NCBI GenBank assembly: GCA_021162225.1
Contig: JAGGZB010000109.1
Location: 1-12,320 of the forward strand
From: Candidatus Bathyarchaeota archaeon
GTDB lineage: Archaea > Thermoproteota > Bathyarchaeia > Bathyarchaeales > DTEX01
Reading direction: 5' to 3'
Length of the DNA stretch: 12,320 bases
The notes under the pieces: generated by a model
The model's database searches: none
Told to the model about the DNA's origin: nothing
Seen by the model: only the letters and a program-made list of their open reading frames with translations
Made by a program: the position numbers and the translations under genes
Shown: in pieces, positions 6,381 to 12,320 of the stretch
Position numbering within the stretch: position 1 is the first letter of the stretch
Layout of the letters: each line of letters begins with the position of its first letter

Positions 6381-7851
6381 GTGGCCTATATTCATGATAT
6401 TTAGTATTCTGCTCGAATGTATATGCGACTCTTAAAAGAGTTCCTTCATCAAAGGGTTTACCGATGATCTGCATCCCGACTGGGAGACCCTTTCTGAATC
6501 CAGAAGGCACCGACAACGCTGGATAACCAGTTAGGTTAGCTGGTACTGTTAGGATGTCACACATGTAAAGCTTTAGAGGATCATCTATTCGTTCGCCTAT
6601 ATTAAACGGCAGAAGAGGCATGGTAGGCCCTATTATGACATCCACATCTTTAAAGACTCTCTCAAAGTCTCTACGGATTAGTGTTCTTATCTTAAGAGCC
6701 TTCAAGTAGTACTGTTCAAAATATCCGGCTGAGAGAGCGTACGTGCCAAGGATTATCCTCCTCCTGACTTCAGCTCCGAAGCCGATTCTTCTATTCCTCG
6801 AGAAAACCTCGTCGAAGTTTCCTTCATCGTTCTTGTCACGGTATCCATAACGTAAACCGTCATATCTAGCAAGGTTCGAACTAGCCTCTGACATTGCGAT
6901 TATATAATAGGCGGGAAGAGCATACTTCATCGCTGGAATTGAAACCTCACGACGTGACGCGCCGAACTCCTCAAGCTTGCCAACGGCTTCCAGCACTGGC
7001 TCTTTCGCATCTTCTTCCACGCCTTCCCCGAAGAACTCCCTTGGCAACCCTATTCTTAAGCCCTTAACGTCGCTTATTAGATATTTCAGGTAATCTTCGC
7101 GGGGAATCTTCACAGAGGTACTATCTCTGCTGTCGTGCCCGCTTATAACTGAAAGAAGCAAAGCACAGTCACGGACAGTCCTAGTTATCGGTCCTATCTG
7201 CTCGAGACTGTTAGCGTATGATATTAATCCATAGCGGCTGACGAGTCCATAGGTCGGCTTTAGGCCGACATCTGAACAGTAACTCGCCGGGCACCTTATC
7301 GAGCCGCCTGTGTCTGAGCCTAGAGCCACAGTGGCTTCCTCAGCTATCACGGCCGCAGCGCTTCCTCCTGATGAGCCGCCGGGCACCTTATCGGGGTTCC
7401 ATGGATTACGAGTAGCTCCGAAGTAGCTCGTCTCCGTCGTTGAGCCCATCGCGAACTCGTCCATGTTCGTCTTCCCAATGATTATCGCATCTGATGCCTT
7501 AAGCCTCTCGATAACGGTTGCGTCGTATGGAGGAACGAAGTTTTCAAGCATACGTGAGGAACATGTTGTCCGGATACCCTTTGTGCATATATTGTCCTTT
7601 ACCGCTACTACCACTCCTGCTAGTGGCCCAAGCTTCTTTCCCCTTCTTGCCTTTTTATCTATCTCTCTAGCTCTTGTTATTGCTTCTTCTCTAGCTATCG
7701 TCACGTAGGCGTGAATCTTTTCGTCCACACGGTCTATTCTTTCAAGAATGGAATGTAAATGCTCCTCGGCGGATACTTCTTGGCTTCTAACCTTATCTGG
7801 GAGCTCCGCGGCCGTTAGCTCATAAATCCTAGACAAGGAGAACTCCTCCAT
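6373..7851 (-). CDS. gatA: Glutamyl/aspartyl-tRNA amidotransferase subunit A
   Basis: Amidase subunit of GatCAB. It releases ammonia from Gln or Asn, which the complex uses to convert Asp-tRNA(Asn), and in some organisms Glu-tRNA(Gln), to the amide. Cytosolic. At 492 residues it is of normal length. The amidase-signature triad is intact: Lys85 (VVAVKDNI), Ser160 in PGGSSGGSAAAV, and the nucleophile Ser184 in DTGGSIRCPAS. The 75- and 24-residue spacings match bacterial GatA. FDEGTLLRVAYTFEQ near the C terminus is the usual family ending. ATG 7851 lies 2 nt after the gatC stop, so the two are translated from one message. Other amidase-signature enzymes look similar, but the neighbouring gatC makes the assignment secure. 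gatB is absent from the window. In archaea Gln-tRNA is normally made by GatDE, so Asn-tRNA is the likelier product here (inference). Confidence 0.96.
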   Translation of the reverse strand: MEEFSLSRIYELTAAELPDKVRSQEVSAEEHLHSILERIDRVDEKIHAYVTIAREEAITRAREIDKKARRGKKLGPLAGVVVAVKDNICTKGIRTTCSSRMLENFVPPYDATVIERLKASDAIIIGKTNMDEFAMGSTTETSYFGATRNPWNPDKVPGGSSGGSAAAVIAEEATVALGSDTGGSIRCPASYCSDVGLKPTYGLVSRYGLISYANSLEQIGPITRTVRDCALLLSVISGHDSRDSTSVKIPREDYLKYLISDVKGLRIGLPREFFGEGVEEDAKEPVLEAVGKLEEFGASRREVSIPAMKYALPAYYIIAMSEASSNLARYDGLRYGYRDKNDEGNFDEVFSRNRRIGFGAEVRRRIILGTYALSAGYFEQYYLKALKIRTLIRRDFERVFKDVDVIIGPTMPLLPFNIGERIDDPLKLYMCDILTVPANLTGYPALSVPSGFRKGLPVGMQIIGKPFDEGTLLRVAYTFEQNTKYHEYRPPL

Positions 7852-7853
7852 TC

Positions 7854-8150
7854 TCAGACTATCCTTGGAGATTTGAAGAACCTGCCTTCCTTTTTCGATG
7901 CATTTCTTAGTGGTTCATCCCCCTTCATGGATTCATGAACCTCATCTTTCCGGTAAACATTAACTAGGTCGAGAACATGATATGTCAGCGGCACATTTTC
8001 AGTATCAGCCTCATCTATCATACTGAAGTATTCTAGAATACGGTTAAACTGCTCAGTGAAGATTATCTCCTCTTCCTTAGTAAGCTCTATATGTGCAAGC
8101 TCGGCGATGTGCCTAATCTCCTCGACTGGTATTCGGCGGCTACCACTCAT
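7854..8150 (-). CDS. gatC: Glutamyl/aspartyl-tRNA amidotransferase subunit C
   Basis: Small stabilising subunit that wraps the GatA-GatB interface; it has no catalytic residues of its own. At 98 residues it has the family length and layout: an N-terminal helix (VEEIRHIAELAHIELTKEEE, 9-28), a second helix around FTEQFNRILEYFSMIDE (31-47), the linker DTENVPLTYHV (49-59), and the conserved YRKDEV (66-71) followed by LRNA and the FF..P ending. The start is ATG 8150, preceded by GGGAG with a short 4-nt spacing, a weak ribosome binding site. It is first in the gatC-gatA unit, with a TATA-like box about 14 nt before the predicted transcript start. Confidence 0.95.
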   Translation of the reverse strand: MSGSRRIPVEEIRHIAELAHIELTKEEEIIFTEQFNRILEYFSMIDEADTENVPLTYHVLDLVNVYRKDEVHESMKGDEPLRNASKKEGRFFKSPRIV

Positions 8151-8184
8151 CTATCTCCCTCTCTAATCTCCAAATTGAGAAGAG

Positions 8185-8192
8185 AATTATAA
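8185..8192 (-). promoter_or_regulatory. TATA box of gatCA
   Basis: On the minus strand this reads CCTTATAATTC with core TTATAATT. The predicted start near 8164 leaves a leader of about 14 nt that contains the weak GGGAG ribosome binding site. A perfect 10-bp palindrome CCTTTAAAGG (8199-8208) lies just upstream of the box and could be a second TATA element or an operator half. Confidence 0.45.
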
Positions 8193-8229
8193 GGCTACCC
8201 TTTAAAGGCTTCATGGCACCGTCAGAAAC

Positions 8230-8802
8230 TTAGGGCTCTCTAGGCTTGGCAATGATCTCCTTAATCTTTAGCTCATGAAATTTTCTTGAGTAGGCAGGCT
8301 GCACGACTATGGCCGTGTCAGCTCCTCTATCAGTGCCAGCTATTGCTATAACCTCACGGTTCACAGGGATTAAACCGGCATCCGCGGCCATCAAGACTAT
8401 CTCGACAGCCACCTTCATTCCCTGACAAAAACGGTAAAGGGTTTCACGGACAACTCTCTCGAATGTTAATCCCCCATGCTTCTCCGTAAAGGCTGATCCT
8501 ACATTATCCCCTAAGGCGTGAATAGAAGTTAAAACTTTAATTCCTCTTTTTTCAAGTTGCTCCTTCTCCTCCGGTTTCATACTCCACCCTAACTCTTTGA
8601 AGCTCTCAGAGATCGTCACGGCTACCAAATTATTCTTTTCCGGATCAAAGAATTCAGCTGCTTTCAACGCTGTCTTCCCATGAGAAGAGGCGACTACTAT
8701 ATCTCTGATGCCAAGCTCATTAGCCCTCTCCTTCGCGAGCTTAAGGGTCTCAACCGTGTTTTCAGGTCCGCTCCTCTCAAAATATACTATTTCCTTCCTC
8801 AA
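8230..8802 (-). CDS. Pyruvate kinase C-terminal (alpha/beta) domain-like protein, COG1751
   Basis: Stand-alone version of the C-terminal domain of pyruvate kinase, found widely in archaea; its function is unknown. It lacks the catalytic TIM barrel, so it is not a pyruvate kinase. Numbered from TTG 8802 (190 residues): strand IVYFERSG, helix NTVETLKLAKERANELG, strand DIVVASSHGKTA (35-46), helix, strand NLVAVTIS, strand IKVLTS, and the diagnostic block VIAIAGTDRGADTAIVVQPA (151-170). I chose TTG 8802 over the upstream in-frame TTG 8817 because GGAGGG (8815-8810) ends 7 nt before 8802, a textbook ribosome binding site. With 8817 as the start, that motif would be coding. It follows the coiled-coil gene by 40 nt and precedes gatC by 79 nt. 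Fold and family are confident; the role is not known. Confidence 0.88.
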   Translation of the reverse strand: MRKEIVYFERSGPENTVETLKLAKERANELGIRDIVVASSHGKTALKAAEFFDPEKNNLVAVTISESFKELGWSMKPEEKEQLEKRGIKVLTSIHALGDNVGSAFTEKHGGLTFERVVRETLYRFCQGMKVAVEIVLMAADAGLIPVNREVIAIAGTDRGADTAIVVQPAYSRKFHELKIKEIIAKPREP

Positions 8803-8815
8803 TTTACAGCCCTCC
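8803..8815 (-). promoter_or_regulatory. Ribosome binding site that sets the start of the COG1751 gene
   Basis: GGAGGG at 8815-8810 on the minus strand matches the archaeal Shine-Dalgarno sequence. Seven nt separate it from the TTG at 8802, eight if only GGAGG is counted. It is the clearest ribosome binding site in the window and argues for 8802 over 8817. Confidence 0.7.
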
Positions 8816-8838
8816 AAGTCTATGAATGACGCATCCCT

Positions 8839-8846
8839 TTATTTAA
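8839..8846 (-). promoter_or_regulatory. TATA-like box overlapping the coiled-coil gene stop
   Basis: TTAAATAA on the minus strand includes the TAA stop at 8843-8845 of the upstream coding region. The predicted start near 8817 gives a leader of about 15 nt that just contains the GGAGGG ribosome binding site. The geometry is good, but a simple A/T stretch can mimic a TATA box. Confidence 0.35.
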
Positions 8847-10495
8847 CGTGCCACTTCATTGAGGCGAGAAATTAACGCTTCTAGCTCCTCGCTAGAGAGC
8901 CATCCTTCTCCAGATAGATCCTGCAAGCCTCTCTCAACATCTCGACAGAATGACTTCTTCCTAAGCATGTTCATTCTCATACATATCTTCAAGATTCTAT
9001 CTTCCAGCATAGAGTTCTGCTGTATCGAGTTTACGAACTCGTTAAGCAGATCAGTGATTGACAGAGAATATTCTTGCAACATTGATCTTACTGCGTAGGG
9101 ACGTAACGCACTTTTTATCTTGCTCACCCCATCCATGGTGTTTGCGATTGAAGGCGGGAAGATTACATATCTCTTCTTTAAGTCTCGAGTGTAACATACA
9201 AGGAAGAATGGCATACGTGCCAGCATTATCTTCCTCCTGCGAAGCGGGTATCCCATCTCCCTTATCTCTTTCAAGGCCATGTTCCTTGCCTCTATCATCC
9301 TGTTTATCTGCCCTATTATCTTCGAGGTTAGCTTCTCGAGCGATTCTATAGCCTTCTGCCTCATCCTTATCTTTGCATCGCGCGCGGCCTCAAGCCTCTT
9401 GACCTCCGCCATATACTCCTCGGCTTTAGAGGCATATTCAGACTTAAACCGAGAGATCTCGGATCTCCGCATAGAGTTTATTTCTTCGATCTCGCCCTCT
9501 ATCTCCTTAAGCCTCTTGCCAATCTGTAGAAGCCTTAGCCTAGAAGCCTTAAGCTCGCGGTTCCAGTACTCCTCCTGCTCTTCATCTCTCCTTTCATGAG
9601 CTGCAGAAACTTGACTCTTACATTCCTCTATGTAAGTCTTTAATCTATTCCTTTCAGCCTGGAGCTCAGCATCCTCTCCCGAGAGAGTCTGTATCTTCAA
9701 ATCGGCCTCCTCAGATACTTTGAGGATCTTCTTGTCGTAGATCTTCCTTATCTTCTCCGTCTTTTTCGCTATCTTCGACATCAAGCTACTGATCTTAACA
9801 TCGCTCCGCTGCTTAGTCCTTTCAATCTCGAGCTTAACTGCACTTATGTGTTTCTGGGTTGTCTTCATCAATGTCCCCGCTATCTGGCTTAGCCTCTTAA
9901 CGTCATCCTCCAGAACCTTTTCGAAGCTTTGGAGCTCCTCGATGGACGACTTAACGGCTGAATAATCCATAACTAATGGTAACGTCTCTTTCTCCGGCGG
10001 GTTTTTAACACGCTTCGCTCTTGGGAGAAGGGAGAAAATATCATTTATCAGCTCCTTATCCATTATAAGTCCTTTAATGAGCTTCTGAGCTTCTCCTGAA
10101 AACTTTTCGAAGTAGCCTGAGTTATGAGAGAGAAAAGCAGAGTATGTCTCCAACTTTCCAGAGCTTCCCTTCATCTCCTGAATAAAGATGTTCGAGTCAG
10201 GGAGAATACTGAATGAGATCGTGTGACTCCTTAGGTCGAATCCATCGAATATAAGCGTTCTCCCCTTCCATGGAACAAACCAGAAGGGATAGTGAAGCTC
10301 TGAAATGAATAGTATTTCCTCTGCAGGCTTTTTCGAGATTAAACCTCCGCCTTTATCTCTAGTGAGCTCGGCTAAAGAAAAAACCGCGGCTAGCTCTACT
10401 CTTCTCTTTAACGGAACCTTCCTGTCCTCTGAGGGAATCGTGAAGGGGAACACTGTATTAATTATACTCATCACAAAGACACCGAATCTTTCCAT
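8843..10495 (-). CDS. Coiled-coil protein of unknown function with globular ends
   Basis: I do not recognise a named family. The protein has 550 residues, is probably cytosolic, and shows no convincing TM segment or signal peptide. The N-terminal region (1-175) looks globular, with strands around EEILFISELHYPFWFVPW (59-76) and RTLIFDGF (79-86). A long charged heptad-rich coiled coil runs from about 180 to 412, with likely breaks near 270-275 and 295-305. A second globular part begins with ARMPFFLVCYTRDL (426-439) and KRYVIFPPSIA (441-451) and ends in helices to 550. The two segments share a 'PF aromatic-hydrophobic-V ... hydrophobic-IF' pattern, suggesting related modules brought together by an antiparallel coil. 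No Walker A motif is visible, so it is not an SMC/Rad50 ATPase. The start is ATG 10495; GTG 10474 or ATG 10471 are alternatives. It lies 100 nt after trkH behind its own TATA-like box. Confidence 0.8.
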   Translation of the reverse strand: MERFGVFVMSIINTVFPFTIPSEDRKVPLKRRVELAAVFSLAELTRDKGGGLISKKPAEEILFISELHYPFWFVPWKGRTLIFDGFDLRSHTISFSILPDSNIFIQEMKGSSGKLETYSAFLSHNSGYFEKFSGEAQKLIKGLIMDKELINDIFSLLPRAKRVKNPPEKETLPLVMDYSAVKSSIEELQSFEKVLEDDVKRLSQIAGTLMKTTQKHISAVKLEIERTKQRSDVKISSLMSKIAKKTEKIRKIYDKKILKVSEEADLKIQTLSGEDAELQAERNRLKTYIEECKSQVSAAHERRDEEQEEYWNRELKASRLRLLQIGKRLKEIEGEIEEINSMRRSEISRFKSEYASKAEEYMAEVKRLEAARDAKIRMRQKAIESLEKLTSKIIGQINRMIEARNMALKEIREMGYPLRRRKIMLARMPFFLVCYTRDLKKRYVIFPPSIANTMDGVSKIKSALRPYAVRSMLQEYSLSITDLLNEFVNSIQQNSMLEDRILKICMRMNMLRKKSFCRDVERGLQDLSGEGWLSSEELEALISRLNEVAR

Positions 10496-10510
10496 AGTAA
10501 GATAAGCGGT

Positions 10511-10522
10511 TCTTAAATCTTT
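10511..10522 (-). promoter_or_regulatory. TATA-like box of the coiled-coil gene
   Basis: On the minus strand this reads AAAGATTTAAGA after an A-rich BRE-like stretch. Its centre is about 22 nt from ATG 10495, which predicts a leaderless transcript, or a short leader if translation starts at ATG 10471. The identical 12-mer precedes trkH. Confidence 0.45.
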
Positions 10523-10595
10523 TTCTCAATCCTTAAAATCCTTATGTTCCGCATGATTAAAAGGCTTCATCGAAGAAACAGGATCTTTAAGGAGT

Positions 10596-12176
10596 TTAAG
10601 GCTGCTCTCCGGAAGTCAATATGCTTGAAAGAGCTACGAAGACTGGCAAAATTTCGATTCTTCCAAGGAGCATGAGAATAATAAGCAAGAATTTATGAAC
10701 GGAGGAGATCGATTGGGTCAAGTCTATCAGCACATTTCCTGTAGTTGAGATCGCTGAGACGCTCTCGAATAGCGCGTCTGAGAAGGAAAAGCCTAAAACG
10801 CAAAGAATTAACGCTGATACCACTGAGAATGCCGCGAAGAGTAGGATAACAAGGAAGTTCACTAATATTTCTGAGAATTCAAGGAATCTATCGTTGATTT
10901 TAATTTTAGGCTCTTCACTGGATGCAAATATCTGAGGCGTCTTGAGTAAGGTCTTCCAGAGAATGTAGAAGCGATAGACTCTTATGCCGCCCCCTACTGA
11001 GAAAGAGGATGAGCCTATCAGCATCACTATTATTAGCACCACTTTTCCGACCTCCCCGGCCTCTTCTGGATCAATTATATTCAACCCAACAGACGCTGAT
11101 GAGCTAAGGATATGCATGAAGGAGTCGAATGGATCGATATTGGTCGCCAAACAGTAAATGATTGTGAAGGTGAGGATGAGAAGTATGTGAAGCTCAGTCT
11201 CGCCGGTTAGGATGGATCTCCAATTAATCTCCGAAATGGAAGAGATGAATCGCTTCCATCTCCTTTTAATCAGCAATTTCCAGTCGATGCTAAGTATGAT
11301 CGACAAGATCTTCAAGTGAAATGAAAAACTAAGAGCTGAAACAAGCATCATAAATGCGAGGATTATCCGCTGTGCGAAGGGAAGCGTCCGCACATCAACT
11401 ATTGTAAGACCAGTCGTTGAGTACACAGCCAAAACCGTGTGAATAGCTTCGAAGGGGGTCATCCCAAGAAAAAGCAAAAGAACAGAGAAGATAGCAGTGT
11501 AAAATGTGTAGATTAAGAGAACAACCATGAATGAAACTTTGTAGTCACCGCCGATCCGCTCTATCCCCAGAGCTTTACCGTATGAAGGAAGCGATAGACT
11601 AGAGTAGAATGAAGAAAGCAAGAGGAAGATTATGCCCACTCCACCGTTCCATTCGACTATTGCCCTTGCAAGAATTATGGATTTAGGGAGAGCATAACCT
11701 TTCAGAAGTGTGAAGCCTGTAGTTGAGACTGCTGAAGCCGCTTCGAATAGACTGCTCAGAAACTGTTCGGAAAAACTTCCATCAAAGATTCCTAGCTGCA
11801 GAAATTGAAGAGAACCAATGAGTGGGACGCAGACATAGTATAAGACAAGTAGCACACATGATTGCTTTAGATTGAGCATCTTCGGCTCAAAGAATAACGT
11901 TAATAGAAGCCCTAAGAATAGGAATGTGGCACATGAGAGCGAGATCGCTGCTCCCCCATTATATTCCTGGAGATAATATGCGTAGGCAACGGCCGGAGTT
12001 AAGAGAAAACCAAGAAACTGAAAGAGAAAACCAAGGTTTGCAAGAATCGGATCGAAGGTTGAGTAGTACAGGTATCTCTTCATCGTACGTCTACGTGAAA
12101 AGACAGAATAGAGAATTGAAGCTCCTAGAAGAATCCCTACTATGATTACTGGAGCTAACTGGTAGAGCTCCGGCAT
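10596..12176 (-). CDS. TrkH/KtrB-family potassium transporter subunit
   Basis: Membrane channel-like subunit for K+ (or Na+/K+) uptake, built of four M1-P-M2 repeats. It has 526 residues and many hydrophobic segments, starting with LAPVIIVGILLGASILYSVF. All four pore loops are present, each with its filter glycine: STTGFTLL (G154), STTGLTIV (G256), SASVGLNI (G364) and STTGNVLI (G480). Other family landmarks are RAIVEWNGGVGIIFL (171-185), LSFSFHLK (282-289), VGGGIRVYR (394-402) and LGRIEILPVF near the C terminus. The segment usually written GSTAGGIK appears as SSFSVGGGIR, a departure from the norm near the intramembrane gate. No TrkA/KtrA regulatory subunit is encoded in the window, so a partner must be elsewhere or upstream. 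The start is ATG 12176, preceded by GAAGGGA as a weak ribosome binding site. The family call is confident; ion selectivity cannot be read. Confidence 0.92.
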   Translation of the reverse strand: MPELYQLAPVIIVGILLGASILYSVFSRRRTMKRYLYYSTFDPILANLGFLFQFLGFLLTPAVAYAYYLQEYNGGAAISLSCATFLFLGLLLTLFFEPKMLNLKQSCVLLVLYYVCVPLIGSLQFLQLGIFDGSFSEQFLSSLFEAASAVSTTGFTLLKGYALPKSIILARAIVEWNGGVGIIFLLLSSFYSSLSLPSYGKALGIERIGGDYKVSFMVVLLIYTFYTAIFSVLLLFLGMTPFEAIHTVLAVYSTTGLTIVDVRTLPFAQRIILAFMMLVSALSFSFHLKILSIILSIDWKLLIKRRWKRFISSISEINWRSILTGETELHILLILTFTIIYCLATNIDPFDSFMHILSSSASVGLNIIDPEEAGEVGKVVLIIVMLIGSSSFSVGGGIRVYRFYILWKTLLKTPQIFASSEEPKIKINDRFLEFSEILVNFLVILLFAAFSVVSALILCVLGFSFSDALFESVSAISTTGNVLIDLTQSISSVHKFLLIILMLLGRIEILPVFVALSSILTSGEQP

Positions 12177-12211
12177 TCCCTTCTAGCCTCATCATTTAAC
12201 TTGAGAGGGCT

Positions 12212-12227
12212 TCCTCTGCTACGAGGA
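12212..12227. repeat. Short hairpin at the predicted 5' end of the trkH transcript
   Basis: TCCTC (12212-12216) and GAGGA (12223-12227) form a 5-bp stem with a six-base loop. If transcription starts about 25 nt from the TATA-like box centre (near 12229), this hairpin would be at the very 5' end of the message, in a leader of about 53 nt. It is short and may be chance. Confidence 0.2.
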
Positions 12228-12248
12228 CGTATCAGCCTATACTCCGTA

Positions 12249-12260
12249 TCTTAAATCTTT
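12249..12260 (-). promoter_or_regulatory. TATA-like box of trkH
   Basis: On the minus strand this reads AAAGATTTAAGA, identical over 12 bases to the element before the coiled-coil gene. The predicted transcript start is near 12229. I see no gene in the remaining 60 bases to the window edge. Confidence 0.45.
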
Positions 12261-12320
12261 AACTGAGATAAACAGATCCCTTTAGCATTCATGTGACGGA
12301 ATAGAATAGGTAGCTTTGCC

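Noticed and set aside
9058..9599. Serine-rich + strand frames opposite the coiled-coil gene
   Set aside because: They are the expected antisense shadow of Glu/Lys/Arg-rich coiled-coil codons, which read as Ser/Leu on the other strand.
8843..10495. SMC/Rad50-like ATPase
   Set aside because: There is no Walker A, signature or Walker B motif at either end, so only the coiled-coil layout resembles those proteins.
8202..10570. Shared AAAGGCTTCAT at 8204-8214 and 10560-10570, just after the ends of two - strand genes
   Set aside because: Two 11-base copies in A/T-rich gaps are too few to call a terminator or repeat family.
12185..12200. C-box-like ATGATGA before trkH, considered as a C/D box small RNA
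   Set aside because: No D-box CTGA or C'/D' pair at a suitable distance.

Overview
The window looks like a piece of an archaeal chromosome, most likely from a TACK-type lineage such as Bathyarchaeia or a relative, possibly thermophilic. The lineage is an inference. What supports it: archaeal TATA-like boxes about 25 nt before likely transcript starts, few strong ribosome binding sites, TTG/GTG starts, frequent AGA/AGG arginine and ATA isoleucine codons, and an archaeal gene set (COG1751 protein, M29 peptidase, GatCA, mevalonate-pathway HMG-CoA synthase). There are no rRNA or tRNA genes, CRISPR arrays, insertion sequences or phage genes. Most of it reads as ordinary core genome with a few poorly characterised proteins.

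Layout. Two genes lie on the + strand at the left: the 3' part of an M29 aminopeptidase (1-732, cut by the window edge) and HMG-CoA synthase (812-2188). They converge with a long run of - strand genes. Read in the direction of transcription (right to left) these are: TrkH-type potassium transporter (12176-10596), a 550-residue coiled-coil protein of unknown function (10495-8843), a COG1751 pyruvate-kinase-C-terminal-like protein (8802-8230), gatC (8150-7854), gatA (7851-6373), a small PUA/EVE-like protein (6302-5853) and a 1106-residue FtsX/MacB-type permease (5778-2458). A possible 65-codon small gene (2437-2240) follows the permease.

How they relate. gatC and gatA are 2 nt apart, clearly one transcription unit encoding two thirds of the tRNA amidotransferase GatCAB; gatB is not here. 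The other - strand genes have short gaps of 27 to 100 nt, and almost every gap holds a TATA-like box, so the run is probably several small units rather than one operon. The boxes before trkH and the coiled-coil gene share an exact 12-base core. HMG-CoA synthase belongs to mevalonate (isoprenoid lipid) synthesis and stands alone.

Most worth a second look: the permease, which carries a long non-TM cytosolic C-terminal region ending in an apparent Rossmann/TIR-like alpha/beta segment and has no ATPase beside it; the coiled-coil protein, whose two ends look like related beta modules joined by a long coiled coil; and the HMG-CoA synthase, which is of the long bacterial/eukaryotic kind rather than the short archaeal kind. 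I did not find a clear undescribed multi-gene system.
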